A stretch of DNA of 64,000 nt from Pseudisothecium myosuroides. Taxonomy: Eukaryota > Streptophyta > Bryopsida > Hypnales > Lembophyllaceae. Below the pieces are notes generated by a model. It was not told the DNA's origin. It did no database searches and worked only from the letters and a program-made list of their open reading frames with translations. Position numbers and translations under genes: made by a program. Below are positions 46,930 to 59,197 of the stretch, in pieces (the stretch's first letter is position 1; every line of letters starts with the position of its first letter). The stretch spans positions 25,104,987-25,168,986 of the forward strand of contig OX637290.1 in NCBI GenBank assembly GCA_951799445.1. The letters run 5' to 3'.

Positions 46930-48170
46930 AAGGTAGGAAGCTCAAACTCCGACTAGGCACTATAACCCCTAAAGGACCGTTGTCCGTTTGGAGGACAAAT
47001 GTGTTTTCGGGCAGGTACTTGTAGACTGAAATTTTTTTGTGACTTTTTGAAACTTTTTTTTAAGATAGAAAAACTGATAAGCTTTGTGGGAATATAACTT
47101 TCTTCACAATTGGTGCCCGGAAAAAAAAGTTATGACCAAATAAGCTCAAAACAGGGGACGGCGGGCAGCCCGGGCAACAAAACAAAAAATGGCCAAAAAT
47201 TTGAATTTTTTTTAAATATTTTTTCTCATAGATTATATTTTTGTCTATCTGGAAAGCTTTGATTCATTTCATTTGGATTTGTTATGAGAAAGTTATGGAC
47301 ATTCTTGTTTTTCAGGCAGTTAGAGCATCTTCTTGAAAAAAATAACTTGTAGGATGCATTTCTGAATGCTATTTTTCAAATTTTTCAGTTTTTTTTTTTG
47401 CATGGTTTATATTACGTGCTAGAACAATCTCACCATTGGGATTAGTGCATTTTAATTCCATCTAAAATATATGAATATTTTAGATTTTCCTTCTATCTCA
47501 TACCTACATCTACTTAACAATTTTTTAAAGAATGATAATTAAGGTTCCCCCCCCCAAGACTCTCAACTCAATTCTCTACTATAAATATTTAAAGCTCAAA
47601 ACTCTGTAGTGCAAAAATTTTAAGTTAAAAATGTGTAAAGTCCAAAAATCTAATCTCGCAATGTACTGAAAAACTTGTTTTTTTCACTTTAAACGCAGAT
47701 ATCTTGCAATCTGTGTGGTCAAAAATTTTGAATTTTTTTCCACACACTCTCATACTAGTTAGGTCTAAGATCCTATAGTTATATGTGGAAAAAAAATAGT
47801 TTCAATTTTTTTTACTCTTTGCTATAGAAATGGCAGTTTTGAGTGTTTTTTGGCAGAAAAAAGGCCTTGGTCCTTAACAATAGGGGATAAGCAAACTTGA
47901 ATCAGAGGTACATTTTGCTTTCTTCAATGTACCAACTATGCACATTTCAAGAGGTGGTTGCTTTTGATGACCACAAATGACCACTTTCTTCCAACTTCAA
48001 AAATTTGTAACTAATTCCACAAAGGTCCAAAAAATATGAAACGACTTGGGTTAGATGTCAATTCCATTTGTCTTTCAAGGAGAATTTACTAAAAAAATAA
48101 ATCAAGATGTTTTACTTCCCCAAAATTCAGTTTCAGCGCTTAGATGGTCGCTTTATGGACCTCCTACCTT
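46930..48170. mobile_element. AAGGTAG-ended TIR element (family S, copy 5) with nested TTAA element
   Basis: It starts AAGGTAGGAAGCTCAAACTC and ends TATGGACCTCCTACCTT, flanked by TTTA and TTAA. A family R element (46962-47890) sits inside. Non-coding. Confidence 0.7.
46962..47890. mobile_element. TTAA-type TIR element (family R, copy 4), nested
   Basis: It starts ATAACCCCTAAAGGACC and ends GGTCCTTAACAATAGGGGATAA; the right end is partly rearranged. The interior matches 6086-7010 and 9231-10157 in the same orientation. Confidence 0.75.
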
Positions 48171-49394
48171 AAAGGCTGTTCCCACCTAGCTGTACATAGG
48201 AACCCAATGTGGAATGTAAGAGTGCTCTAAAAATATGGACCAATTCAGTTCACATTGAGGCAAGCTCAGATGGTGATTTTCGTGTGATCAATTAGTTAGT
48301 AGTGCAGCGCGCGTTCCCACTTATGGGTTCTTATGTAAAGTTGGTGAGACTTCCTGGAAGTGACGTTGTTGGGAGTAGTGACCACTCTTTCAGTAATGGC
48401 CCTCTGAGCCCACCAGGTAATTAAGAGCGCCCAATAAACTCTAAAATCTAAGTTTCCTGAAGATTGGGCACTTAAATCAGACAACTACTTAAGGACTAGT
48501 GGGCCTCCCAAACTTCCTCACTACATGTCCGTAATACTGCTATTACGGACATGCCACATCATGAGCCACCTGGTTCGGCATTTGCCAACAACCTTTGGCG
48601 GGAATGCCTCCTCTTTTACTTCACGTTAAGAACTGTGAAACCGCCCTTCTAACAACAGGTGGGAACATACCTTTACACACTGCCTCTTGCTGCTGTTTGC
48701 AAACAAACCTCTCCTTTTAAAGCTTTGTCTTGTGAACAAGGATCTGTTCTTGCAAGGATGACTGCTACTCAATCCAACTCAAACTCTGAGGTTCTAGTTT
48801 TTTGATGCTACTGCTCTGGATATTGGATTTGGACTTGGTAAAGTTGTGTGTATGTTCTTTTCTGAGTTATTTTATGTGAAAACAATAACAAGTGACTTCA
48901 AAGTTGAAGATACCTTGCACACGTACGAGATCATACTAATTGTCTATTTTAGTGCATGGGTGCAGGTGAGGCCCTTGTCCTCGTAAAATTGCTTAGAAGC
49001 GCAAAATTAGGGATTTTTTTAATCTTAAATTCTTACTTATCCTTATAAAGGAAAAAAAGTCTTGCATAGGTGGGGTTTTTTTGAGAAAAATACTATAAGG
49101 CGTTTTAGAAGCCTCTTTATTATATTTTAAATCATAGAGCTTCTATGCATGGTCTCTTAAGATACATGCTTATATATAAAAATGAGACATTATTTTCAGT
49201 ATGTGGTTTGTGACTTTGTGTATACTTGATTGGTAACTATCTTATAGTCCAATATCTCTTTTCAAATGCAATGATCAATAAGTGGGTAGAAATTATTTGA
49301 TCAATTTTGTAGAAAAGCTTGTTTGTGACAATACAATGCATTTGACAAGACAAAATCAATGCTTTGTAAAAGAGGTGATCCAGAAAAGTGATTT
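48171..49394. other. Unit B-specific spacer, no gene seen
   Basis: This has no counterpart in unit A, so it is inserted DNA of unknown origin. It has one perfect 11-bp inverted repeat with a 6-bp loop at 48525-48552 (ATGTCCGTAAT / ATTACGGACAT). No credible coding region. Confidence 0.5.
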
Positions 49395-50280
49395 TTTTTG
49401 GATAACAAATGGAGACCATTGTACTAAAAAAGAACAAAGTAACCGCCGAGCTAGAGGCTAGACAGATGAAGAGAAGATGAGCAACAAAAAAGAAACAAGA
49501 AACTAAGAGAACGAACAAAGAGGAGGACCTTCTTTGTTCCACCTAATAGAGTAACCAAACCCTAGTAGCTAGAACTGGAGATTGCAACCAAATACTAGAA
49601 AATTTGGTCCAAATCCTATCAGAATGTTGAAGTCTTTGCCTAGAGGCTACGTTTGTCTTAAGAGCAACAACTTGTCCTGAGTCAAGGAGGGCACTTCATA
49701 GAGTAGTATGAAGAAGGATGGTGGGCCAACAATCCTGTGCAAAAACCATATGATTACTCATAATCCAACATAGCCACAGGGCAGCTCCACAAACAATAGA
49801 CCATATCGTGTGAACTTTGTGGAACAACCTAGGAGTATGAGTCCCAAAAATACATTGGATGGCATCTAGTCTTCAATGAAGGCCTAAGCTGGAGACGCGC
49901 CACGGATATGATGCATCATTGAGAGTGCATAATCCCAAATTTCTTGGGATCTATAGTACTCGAAAAACCTGTGAAGAGGGATCTCTTTGACACTAGAATT
50001 GCAACAAATACAATTCACATCAATCCTTGGAGCAATTTGGGCCCGCCATGAATTTACAGCGACAGCATTGTGCCAGATTGATCACATCTTTTTGAGGGCG
50101 AGCTTTAATCTAGATATCTCTCCAACGTTGGGCATAAGAATCCGGGAGAAGGGCAAGTCAATTTGCTATTATGGGACGCTTCAGTTGGGTTGAGGTCGTC
50201 AGTAGCTTACCCCCAATGGTAGCCGTATAATCCATGGGTGATTTGCCATTGGACCACTTCCATCTTCCTGGATGGAAGTG
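49395..50280 (-). mobile_element. 5'-truncated LINE copy
   Basis: The T run at about 49395 marks the poly(A) 3' end on the minus strand. Upstream (about 49900-50060) the minus strand reads a zf-RVT-like segment, CICCNSSVKEIPLHRFFEYY, similar to the C-terminus of the 7-kb LINE ORF2. The right boundary is about 50280; a short flanking match AAGTGA is possible but weak. Confidence 0.7.
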
Positions 50281-50627
50281 ACGTTGCAACTATTTTGAAA
50301 AACAAAAACTTACAAGAAGAATTGTCAACTGTTGTCAAGTTGTTTTTTGCAAATAAGAGTTATTTCCATTTATGTATAGTAAGGTCCACTTCATTTACAA
50401 ACTGTCTATTCGAGGCATTCAATTTTTTTTGTACAATGTGTAGTATAATTGGAATATTTTTACTAAGCATATTTTTTTTATATTTTTAATGCAATTTCAA
50501 TCAAGCATACCAAATTTCAATTTCAAAAAAATGAAATTCCATTTTTGGTGAATCTTTGAAGTCAGTTTTTATGGTTTTACATAATATTTTATTCAAAACA
50601 ATTGGTGATGAATTTTTTTAATTCAAT

Positions 50628-50632
<5 letters not shown>

Positions 50633-50660
<28 letters not shown>
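50633..50660. repeat. (AT)n microsatellite
   Basis: A simple run of alternating A and T of about 28 bp, within the left arm of the long-TIR element. Confidence 0.9.
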
Positions 50661-50663
<3 letters not shown>

Positions 50664-50740
50664 AAACATCCATATGCACATCTTCCATATTAAAAAACAC
50701 CCCATTAAGTAACAAAAATATGAGCAAGGAAGAGTTAGAT

Positions 50741-52919
50741 GATAGGTAGTTACTGCCTCTTTTGAGGTGATAGTGATAGTGTAAAACCATGTACAAATGC
50801 AATAGTAGGGTAGTTAAAGAATAATTTTTGTACATGTGGCACACCATAATTGGTCGAAAATGATTTTCATTTCCTTATATTGCATCACATGTATAACACG
50901 AAACACAAGAAGTGTTTCAATGGTCATAATTACACTAAAAGACTATTGAGCAATCTACTGCAACTTGCAGTCCAACGAAAGCGACAGCTCCTTGCAAATG
51001 AAAGAACCTCAACTCAAACTTCGTGCTCAAATCTTCATTGCATTTAATGCTCTCCGATCTTTTCAAGTCTTCTTGAGTCCAGTTGTGGAAAAGTCCACAA
51101 AATTGTAACTTATAAAACCTCTTTGCAAACAGAAGGCCAAGTCCCATCTTCAAACAAAAGGAAAGCTTTGAAAAAAGCAACAAATTCAAAATCGACAGAA
51201 AAAGTAGATCGTAGTTAATATCCATATGTGTCTACTAGTCGTTGAGGCAAATCCTTAAATAAAACTTGAATATTTTGGAATTGAATTTCATGGCTTTGTT
51301 CAAGTTGCAACAAGGAGAGCACATCTACCACAATTAAGTTCAGTGGACTCCATTGGCCCAACATTTAGAAACCAAAATTCCATAAAGCCACAATCAAATC
51401 CTAGCCAGTTGTGCCTAATTTTTTATCACAAGCACCAATAGCTAAAAAAATTCTATTAAAAGATAAAGAATAAGAAAAAATAATGCATCCATGTCTATAA
51501 GTCACTTATGCTTCAATCCAATCTATTTTTTATTCAATTGTTGTATAATTTTTTTAATAAATAATTTACAATAAAAAGAAGTTTTAGCCTCGCCGTAGCT
51601 ACTTGAAATCCAAATTGAAAAAGATTGAAGAAGAACGATGAAACCTCGATAGGAAAAATTAAGCCAATGAATCTTGTTCATGGGAAGCATTAGCTTACGC
51701 TCCTGGATCTATCCATCTGCAGTGCCTTCGATCTTCAATGACAATGCTACAATCAATGTCACCATCCTCTCCTACCCATCATTGTCAACTATTTTGGAGC
51801 AGTAGAAAGCAATAACACACCGACTAGGCCGCAAGATTGCAAAATTGTATCATTGGAGACCCCATTCATAAGTTTCTTGAAAATTTATTTGTTGCATTTG
51901 AACTTTACCAAGACTTATGAAATTCAGAAAACTTGCATGCAAGACGCAAACCCAGGTGCAATCTCTTTAGCGACCTTATTGCGCAATTTCTTCAAATCAC
52001 AAGTGCGAAAATTTCTTGTCTATAGATTATGGACTTTCTCATGAACTCTCTCCAATTTCTTCGAGACACTCAAGCAGTTGCATCAATTCACAATGAGGAT
52101 TGATTGCACAAAACACCTGTACTATTTGTCGCGTTTTGCAACAGTATTCATGATTTTTTCTGGAGTACTTTAAAATTAGAAAATCAATTTTTTTTAAATT
52201 AAAAAATATGGCCAATGTATGCACCTTTAAGATGAAGGTAACTATGAGAGGAAAATCATTAAAAAATTCTCTAACTAGGAGAACTAGAAAAGTGCCAAAT
52301 CTCAAGAAAATACATACTTTGATGTTTTAAATAGTTGAAAATAGGAAAAAAATTAAATTAAAAAAATTAAAAAATTTCCATTTGTGGCAACTCTATGGAG
52401 ATGGTTGTTCACCAAAATACCCGCCAAAATAATTTTTTACATGTTTCAAAATGCAAGTAGAAAGGGGCTCACTTTGTAGACTTCTACACCACATAAAATT
52501 GAGTACTTTTAGAATTCCTTTGGACAGTAGCTACAAATCTACTAGAAGACCATCTCTACCAAATCTCAACTCCAAATTCGTTTTTATGGGTACTAAATAG
52601 TACTAAAAACCTCCAACTTGGCATTTGTGACATAATATTGGGGGCTATTGTTAAATAGTAAAACATTTTTTTTAAATTCCAAAAAAATAGACAAGGTGTA
52701 TGATGGTCATAAGTACCTTGTTTATGAATTTTGAATCATTTGGAGTCAAAACCCAAAAATATGGCCAAAAAACTAATCAACGTGTGACTTGTGATAGAAA
52801 ATAGTACAAGTGTTTTATGCAATCACCTTGAGGCGCAAGGGTATATATGAACGCGTGTCTGTTATTCTATTTATACTAATGGTTTTTTTCTCAAGTCCAA
52901 TTGCACGGCACCAAGGGCA
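50741..52919. other. Interior of the long-TIR element, no intact gene
   Basis: AT-rich. Near 52380-52830 it resembles family T ends (GTACAAGTGTTTTATGCAA). I find no transposase motifs, though a diverged one could be missed by eye. Confidence 0.45.
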
Positions 52920-53245
52920 TTGTTTTCTTTTCGATTCGCACGGTTGTTGATTTTGCAAAAAGGGGGTTATGTTTTCTTTTCAAATCACATGACTATTGAT
53001 TTTTGAAAGGAAGGGGGGTTATTGTTTTCTTTTCAAATCTCATAGGTGTTGATTTTTTAGAGAGGGGATTTCTCGGGCAAAGGGTGTTCTTCCTTCTTTT
53101 TACTTCATGGATAGTTTTTTTTAATTTGCATCACATAGAGGCAAAGGGTGGTCTTCCTTCTTTTTACTTCAACAACATTTTTTTAATTCGCATCTCACAG
53201 CAACAAAGGGTGGTCTTTTTTTTAAAACTAATTGCACAGTTGATT
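52920..53245. repeat. Imperfect tandem repeats, units about 55-65 bp
   Basis: TGTTTTCTTTTCRAATC..GTTGATTTTT recurs three to four times from 52920 to 53060. GGCAAAGGGTGGTCTTCCTT followed by CTTTTTACTTCA recurs three times from 53080 to 53215. Confidence 0.7.
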
Positions 53246-53299
53246 TTTCACTGGGGGGGTCCCAAGACGGAGCTTCTTGTCTCTTTTCAGGAGACAGTG

Positions 53300-53440
53300 A
53301 AATAGATATCTTATATTTTAACAAGATTTTGCTATTTGACCTTCATACTATAACAAATTTTGTACATTTAAACATGATGTTACAATTACTTTGCCAAAAT
53401 CTTGTTTAAAATATAAAGTTATCTATTTCACAAATTTTGG
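53300..53440. repeat. Short inverted-repeat element (MITE-like), arms about 38 bp
   Basis: GTGAAATAGATATCTTATAT, then TTTAACAAGATTTTG, is inverted as CAAAATCTTGTTTAAAATAT then AAAGTTATCTATTTCAC. Total about 140 bp. Confidence 0.7.
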
Positions 53441-54467
53441 TCATTTAATGCTTCAAATTTCACTCTTCCTTGCTCATATTTTTGTTACTTAATGGGGTGT
53501 TTTTTAATATGATAGATGTGTGTATGGATGTTCCCTACATATCTATGCAATTGAAGTAAAAAATTCATCACCAATTTTTTTCAATAAAATATAATGTAAA
53601 ACCATGAAAATTGACTTCAAAAATTCACCACAAGATGGAATTTTGCTTTTTTGAAATTAAAATTTGGTATGCTTGATTGGAATTGCGTAAGAATTGGGTG
53701 TTAATTATGCAAGACAAAAAATTCCAATTTTTTTCAATACTTTGCAATTAAAATTGGAATGGCTCAAATTGGTAGTTTGTAAATGAAGTAGTCCTTATTG
53801 TACAGTGGCCTACCAAAAAGATCAAATTGGCAGTTTGTAAATGAAGTAGACCTTACTGTACATTGGTCTACCAAAAAGATACGTGATTTTATCCTCAGTT
53901 TTGAAAAGAAATATTTCTTCATTGAAATTAGTCTTTTGCAATGGAATTGTACCATCACGCTCATATGTACATAAATTAGTTATAGGATTCATATGGTATG
54001 GTTGATTGGGATTGAATAAGGTGTCAATGTTGATTATGCAAAACAAAAAATGTCAACTTTGTTTTACATTATGCAAATAAACTGATTGTCCAAACTGCCA
54101 TCATTTATATCTTTTTGGTAGGCCACTGTACAGAAAACAAAAATGTGTGAGAAACGAGAAATCGCTCTTTATGAAAATTCAATTCGCATTAGACTGTAGA
54201 TCATGATCTGGCACACTATTTTTGATCAAGTTCGTTTTAAAAACAACTGAGACCTTACGCATCAATTCATGAAAAAGTGGATAGCCCTACGCAAGTTTAA
54301 ACATATGCATGATCCACGAGTTCCCACAAACTTTGCGCTCACAAACCTTGCGCTCCGATCAGGTGCGACAGAGTGGGAGCTGCGGCGGGCGGAGGAGGGA
54401 GGGAGGGAGGAGGTACTTCACTGCTCGCAATTTATATCTCAGCCCCCTAATTCTGGCTGTAGTCCAA

Positions 54468-54475
54468 TATATAAG
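54468..54475 (+). promoter_or_regulatory. Putative TATA box of hog copy 2
   Basis: TATATAAG within CCAATATATAAG, about 125 bp before the ATG. The aligned copy 1 site is weaker (AATAAAAG). Confidence 0.4.
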
Positions 54476-54599
54476 CTCCCAGTACGACTACCTTAGATCC
54501 AGCCAATTTTGATGAAGATCGAGCACAAGTGATGAAGCTTTACTTACAGTAGATCAGAGACTTATCAGACCCCGCTTTCTTCCACGAGTGTCTGTCACC

Positions 54600-57092
54600 A
54601 TGGCTTCTCGTCTTGCCTCCCTCAGCTTGGCCGTCGTTGTGGTCGCCATCTGCGCATTTGCAGCTCACGTTGGTAAGCTTCGATCAAGTCTTTACACCTG
54701 CATGCCAACTTTTATTCTACAATCTGTTCAAAAATTCTAAGCAGACAGTGAGGGTCCGTCACATTTGGAAACTGAAGTGCTCAGCATGCAAAGCTTTCAT
54801 TAGACCGAGAAGCTCGAAAGCTAGCAACGGACGTAGAAACCAACAGTAGAATTAATGTTGTTGCAACGCATTTGAACGCAGGTATTGTTGTATCATGTAA
54901 CACACTGGTAAAGAAGGCTGACATTGCGATACATTTTGTAGAGCGTGGTTTTGCAATGACCGCCAGAAATGAACTATGAACTATGTGACAGTGGTTGAGT
55001 ATAAACACTATGCAATGTATTTGCAACTATTTGAGATTGCATTAGCTAGTGTTCGCAACAGTTTAGGCATAAATGTAAGTTGGTTCCGTGAACACTGCCC
55101 AAGACTTTTGTAACAAGTCTGCAGCACTTCTGCAATGATTAGCACATTAGTACGTTTGTAGCGATGTACGGAACCGTTACGCACAAAACCATTGCAAAAT
55201 AAACTGATGATGTGCTGCAACTGCTACTTCATGTTGTAGTGGTCAGTTTGTTATTCTAATACATTTGATAGTAATGTCCTAAGAAGCGTGTCGTTGAAAC
55301 TTCGGTTTGGTTACACATAGGAGTTCTAAATCCAATATGGAATTGACCAAAAGGTCCTCTTGTGTCCAGATTCCTAGTCCTAGTGTACATGTCCTATAAT
55401 TGTACATGTTCAAGTATGTTCTAGTGTGTCCTAGTCTATCATCGCTAAACATTGACTAAGAAATCCTTCGAAATATATTCCATAGATGGACATTTTCAAT
55501 TTCTCGTGCAGCAGTACTGAAATATGTTTGAATGTGGTGTTCCAACAGATGGGACCAAGTGCTCAACTGGTTACGCCACCTGCACGTACGGTCGAACTTG
55601 CAAGACGAACCTCAACACCGACCACAACCACTGCGGCCGCTGCGGCTCCAAATGCCCCTGCGGCCCTCACGCTACCGCTAAATGCACCAAAGGCAAATGC
55701 TCCATCGACTGCGACAAGACCCACGGCTGGTGCGACTGCGACCGCAACCCCCACACGGGCTGCGAAATCAACATTCACTCCGACCCCAAGAACTGCGGGA
55801 AGTGCGGCACCAGCTGCACCAGCCCTCCCGGCAACTTCGTCGCCTCCTGTGCGCACGGCGTCTGTATAAAAACCTGCAAGCCTGGTCTCAAGCTCTGCGG
55901 CAGTGAGTGCGTCAAGATCAGGAACGATGTCAACAACTGCGGAAGCTAGGGATACGAATGCCCTACGAGTTCGAATGGCACGACGTCGTATGTGAAAGGG
56001 AGTTGTGTGTTGGCTTGTGCCAATGGGACGAGCAATTGCAATGACAAGTGTGTGGATTTGAGTTCGAATATCTTGAACTGTGGGAGCTGTGGGAAGGTTT
56101 GCCAGGATCCCAATGGGACGACTCCAATGGAGTGCTACCAAGGAGAGTGCGAACTCGCTGATGGATGCTTTCCAGGTTCGATCCGGATCCGTACCGATCG
56201 ACTTGCTAGCTTTTCAGTAGTTTGTGTCTTTGCAGTATATATACATGGCACTGCATTTACCGACACTGGACGTCGTAGAAAGGTAGATGTATCCTGGGAT
56301 ATCAATCTCGTTTCGATCATGTTGTAGACCATCTGCTCTGTTGGTGGTCAGCTTGGTTACTAGCTTTGTTTTGATCCTTTCTTATGAGTTGAATAATCTG
56401 GGACGTATTGCAGGTGATGCGACTGTCACGTTGGTAGGCGGTGGAGTGAAGCAGATGATCGACCTTGCGTTGGGTGACAAGGTGAGTACGTACTACCCGT
56501 TGTATGTGAATCTATCTGATTGTTGTATTTGAATCTGTACCACTGCAGACATTTTCGGAGTCCTTGGGAGACCATTTTCCATATCCCATTTTTTTTTCTC
56601 GAAATCTAGATCTCTGAAAATCTGAAATGGGACATGCATGGGGTTTTCCACTAAGTTTTAAGTTTGGTTTCATACATAGCAGCGCTTTGTAGAAGTTTTG
56701 GTACCAAGGAAAGTGGAACTTGGAGCAAGAGTTGGTCTTGTGTGCCCGCCACGTGTGTCATGAGGACCAATTGGTACCCTTCTAACGAGTGGAATGAGTG
56801 TGGTGAGTTTGTGAAGTATGTTGAACCAAATCCTGGACAATTCATTTCATGTGCAGGTTGCTGTGATGGGGCGTGATGGAAGCATTGCGTACGAGGACGT
56901 GTATGCCTTCGGACACCGAGATGCTTCCGCAGTTTCCAGCTTCGTGCAGCTCACCGTGAAGCCCATCGACGCCGACATGTCTGACTCTGCTGTCGAGAGC
57001 AGGACGCTCGAGCTCACAGCTTTTCACTTTGTTCCCGTCTCGTCAGGTGAACATTCTCCTCACCGTCTGTACCCAATTCCATTAGGAGGCCA

Positions 57093-57142
<50 letters not shown>

Positions 57143-58118
57143 TGATATATATATTCAAAGTTTAACAAACAAAACATAACCAGGTTTTGAAGAGTCAAAC
57201 CTACTCAGTCTAGTGCATTAGAGTCTTCTCAGCACTAGGGTCTTATAGTGGATTCTCTGGATGAGTCTCACTTCTCACGCCGATATTTGAAGTAAGACTT
57301 CCGTCCAGATCGCCTTTTCAAGGATAAGTTGAACAAGGTGCAAATGTTAAAGTTCGCTGAGAAATGTGAAACGTGCAGGAAATTGCATACAGATTCACCA
57401 TGCAGGGAATCCACGCTGCGACGTAACTTAGTAAAAAATTGCGGACAAATCCACTGTTTCCTTGAATGAATCACATTTTAAAACAGCTCACTGGAAGTCA
57501 TGGAATTGAAATGGCTCCAAACCTTCAATGTAGACGGGTGGCACCTTGTTCATGTCCCGCACAATGAACACGGCAAATGCACATCACATTCACATGCGTT
57601 GCTACTTCAAGTCCTGCTGAATAAACATGGCAAATGCGCATCACATTAACATGCGTCGCGGGTACTTCTTTGCAGGCAAGGCAGGAAAGCTCACATACAA
57701 GCGCGCGCAAGACGTGACCGTGGGCGACAAGCTGTGGTCCTTAGGCTCAACCTTGGTTACCGTGACCACCATTTCCCAAGTGCAGAAGCCAGGGCTCTAC
57801 AACCCCTTCACCTTGGGCGGCACCATCCTCGTGAACGGCGTGGTGGCGTCCACCCACAGCGAGTGGTTTCTCGACGACCTGTTCAACTCTCTGGGCTTGC
57901 TGCACTGGTTACCCTCAGTGTACCAAACGCTTCTCCTCCCCGTGCGCCTGCTCTACTCTGTCCTGGGGAAGGAAGCTTACGTCGCGCTCTACCGCTGGCT
58001 GGACGCTCTTGCGGACGTCGCCGTGGTGGGTAGCAAGCACGGAGGGAGTGTCGTTGCTGCGTCCGCAGCTTTGGCCGCAGTCTTCCTCATGGCCATTACT
58101 TCGTCACGAAGGGCGTGA
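54600..58118 (+). pseudogene. Hog protein 2, paralogue of copy 1 with a premature stop
   Basis: It has the same five exons as copy 1: 54600-54672, 55549-56175, 56414-56481, 56857-57046 and 57676-58118. The signal peptide is MASRLASLSLAVVVVAICAF. In exon 2, codon 158 is TAG (55947-55949) where copy 1 has TGC (Cys), inside an NCGSCG repeat. A second repeat cysteine is replaced by Tyr near 55989. Past the stop the frame is preserved, and GCFPGDATVTL, LTAFHFVPVS and the C-terminal Hint half are intact. It would yield only a 157-aa Cys-rich fragment unless the stop is bypassed. Intron 4 carries a long (TA)n run. The close sequence of all other exons suggests recent loss or a functional truncated product. 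Confidence 0.85.
57095..57140. repeat. (TA)n microsatellite in hog2 intron 4
   Basis: A long alternating A/T run that is absent from the aligned intron of copy 1 near 33660. Confidence 0.9.
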
Positions 58119-59197
58119 AGTCCTTCCTCGTTCCCTGGAATTTGAGAAACTTTCGGTAGCGCAACACAATCTTTTGATTGAGGGTGCAACACACATTCTT
58201 TTGATTGAGGGTACAACACACATTCTTTTGATTGAGGTTTTTTTTATCAAGGTTTAGGGGTTTAGGATTTGGACGTTTGTGGTAGGGTTAGGGTTTAGTC
58301 ACTTCTGGTTCTTTCTTCACTGAGGAACTCATTTGAATTCATTCTTAGTGCGCATAAGGATGTCTGGGGATGATAGCTGGACACAGTTGTTGATTTATGG
58401 TTTGGATATGGGGAGTTGGTTGTGTATGTAAAGCTTGGTGAGGTACTAAGGAGTTGTTCAGATTTGTGTTCATGGATTTTAGGTTGAATGTTGATTCCAG
58501 AGGCTTGTCTGTTTTGCCTCCGCCAGGAAGCAGAGTTGTATCCAATTGGATCAGATAGTGATAGTGAGAGAAACGGGTGCATATACGACAATGAAAGAAA
58601 ATTACAATGAGCAGAGGACATGCCCTGCCATAATGTAAGTTCTGCATAATCTGATTCAGTAACACCAAATGAACGGGCAATTGGAGGAGATAAACAGGTA
58701 TGATGCAGTCAAGAAGCTTGTTACACAGATATCTACAGTGGAACATCAACAACAATTGCCCATGGTCCTTTCTCCTGTTATATTCTTCATTTCAGTGAAT
58801 AAATTACCTTTTGGGCATGAACCCCAAAGATACCATAATGTTATGCGTTTTGTCAGATCACTTGTTGTTTAGTCAAAAGCATTCTCAATGCAACCCTGTA
58901 CAATTGGCCTGAAAAGCAAATCAAAGGTGCACAGTAAATTCCTTACCGCAGAACTAGATACGAATGTCCTTTTGATTTGCTTTAGGAGGTGAATCGTCTC
59001 TTGTCCTGAAAAAGCTCCACAGCTCTGGACATGCCCCAAAATCACACTCATGCATGATACAACGCTAATTAAGTGATGCACACAGCATCTTCTACAAAAT
59101 TTGGGGGCCGAGTTAGCTACCATTACAAACCAGGTCTACGCCCACGGATTCACTCAATACCCTCCACCACCTTAAGTCCTTTGCGCAATTACGTAAT
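58119..59197. other. Hog2 3' flank and LRR 3' flank
   Basis: It is co-linear with 34681-35752. It contains the TTTTGATTGAGGGT-type tandem repeat (about 58171-58240) and TAGGGTTAGGGTTTAG (about 58283-58298). No gene is seen. Confidence 0.6.

Larger units (their letters stand above)
50377..54128. mobile_element. 3.75-kb DNA transposon with very long terminal inverted repeats
   Basis: It interrupts TTTATGTACAGAAAAC, which is continuous at 30690 (unit A) and 43795 (B1). TA flanks it on both sides. The left arm (50377 to about 50740) is inverted at about 53455-53860, for example CACCCCATTAAGTAACAAAA against TTTTGTTACTTAATGGGGTG, giving an inverted repeat near 370 bp. The right end is reiterated: TIR-end text occurs near 53790, 53865 and 54115. 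No intact transposase is visible inside, so it is non-autonomous or decayed. Confidence 0.75.

Noticed and set aside
48171..49394. Possible gene in the unit B-specific spacer
   Set aside because: Only short frames with stops and no splice-linked coding sequence were found.
53003..53305. 100-codon Phe-rich frame
   Set aside because: It is created by T-rich tandem repeats and has no coding features.
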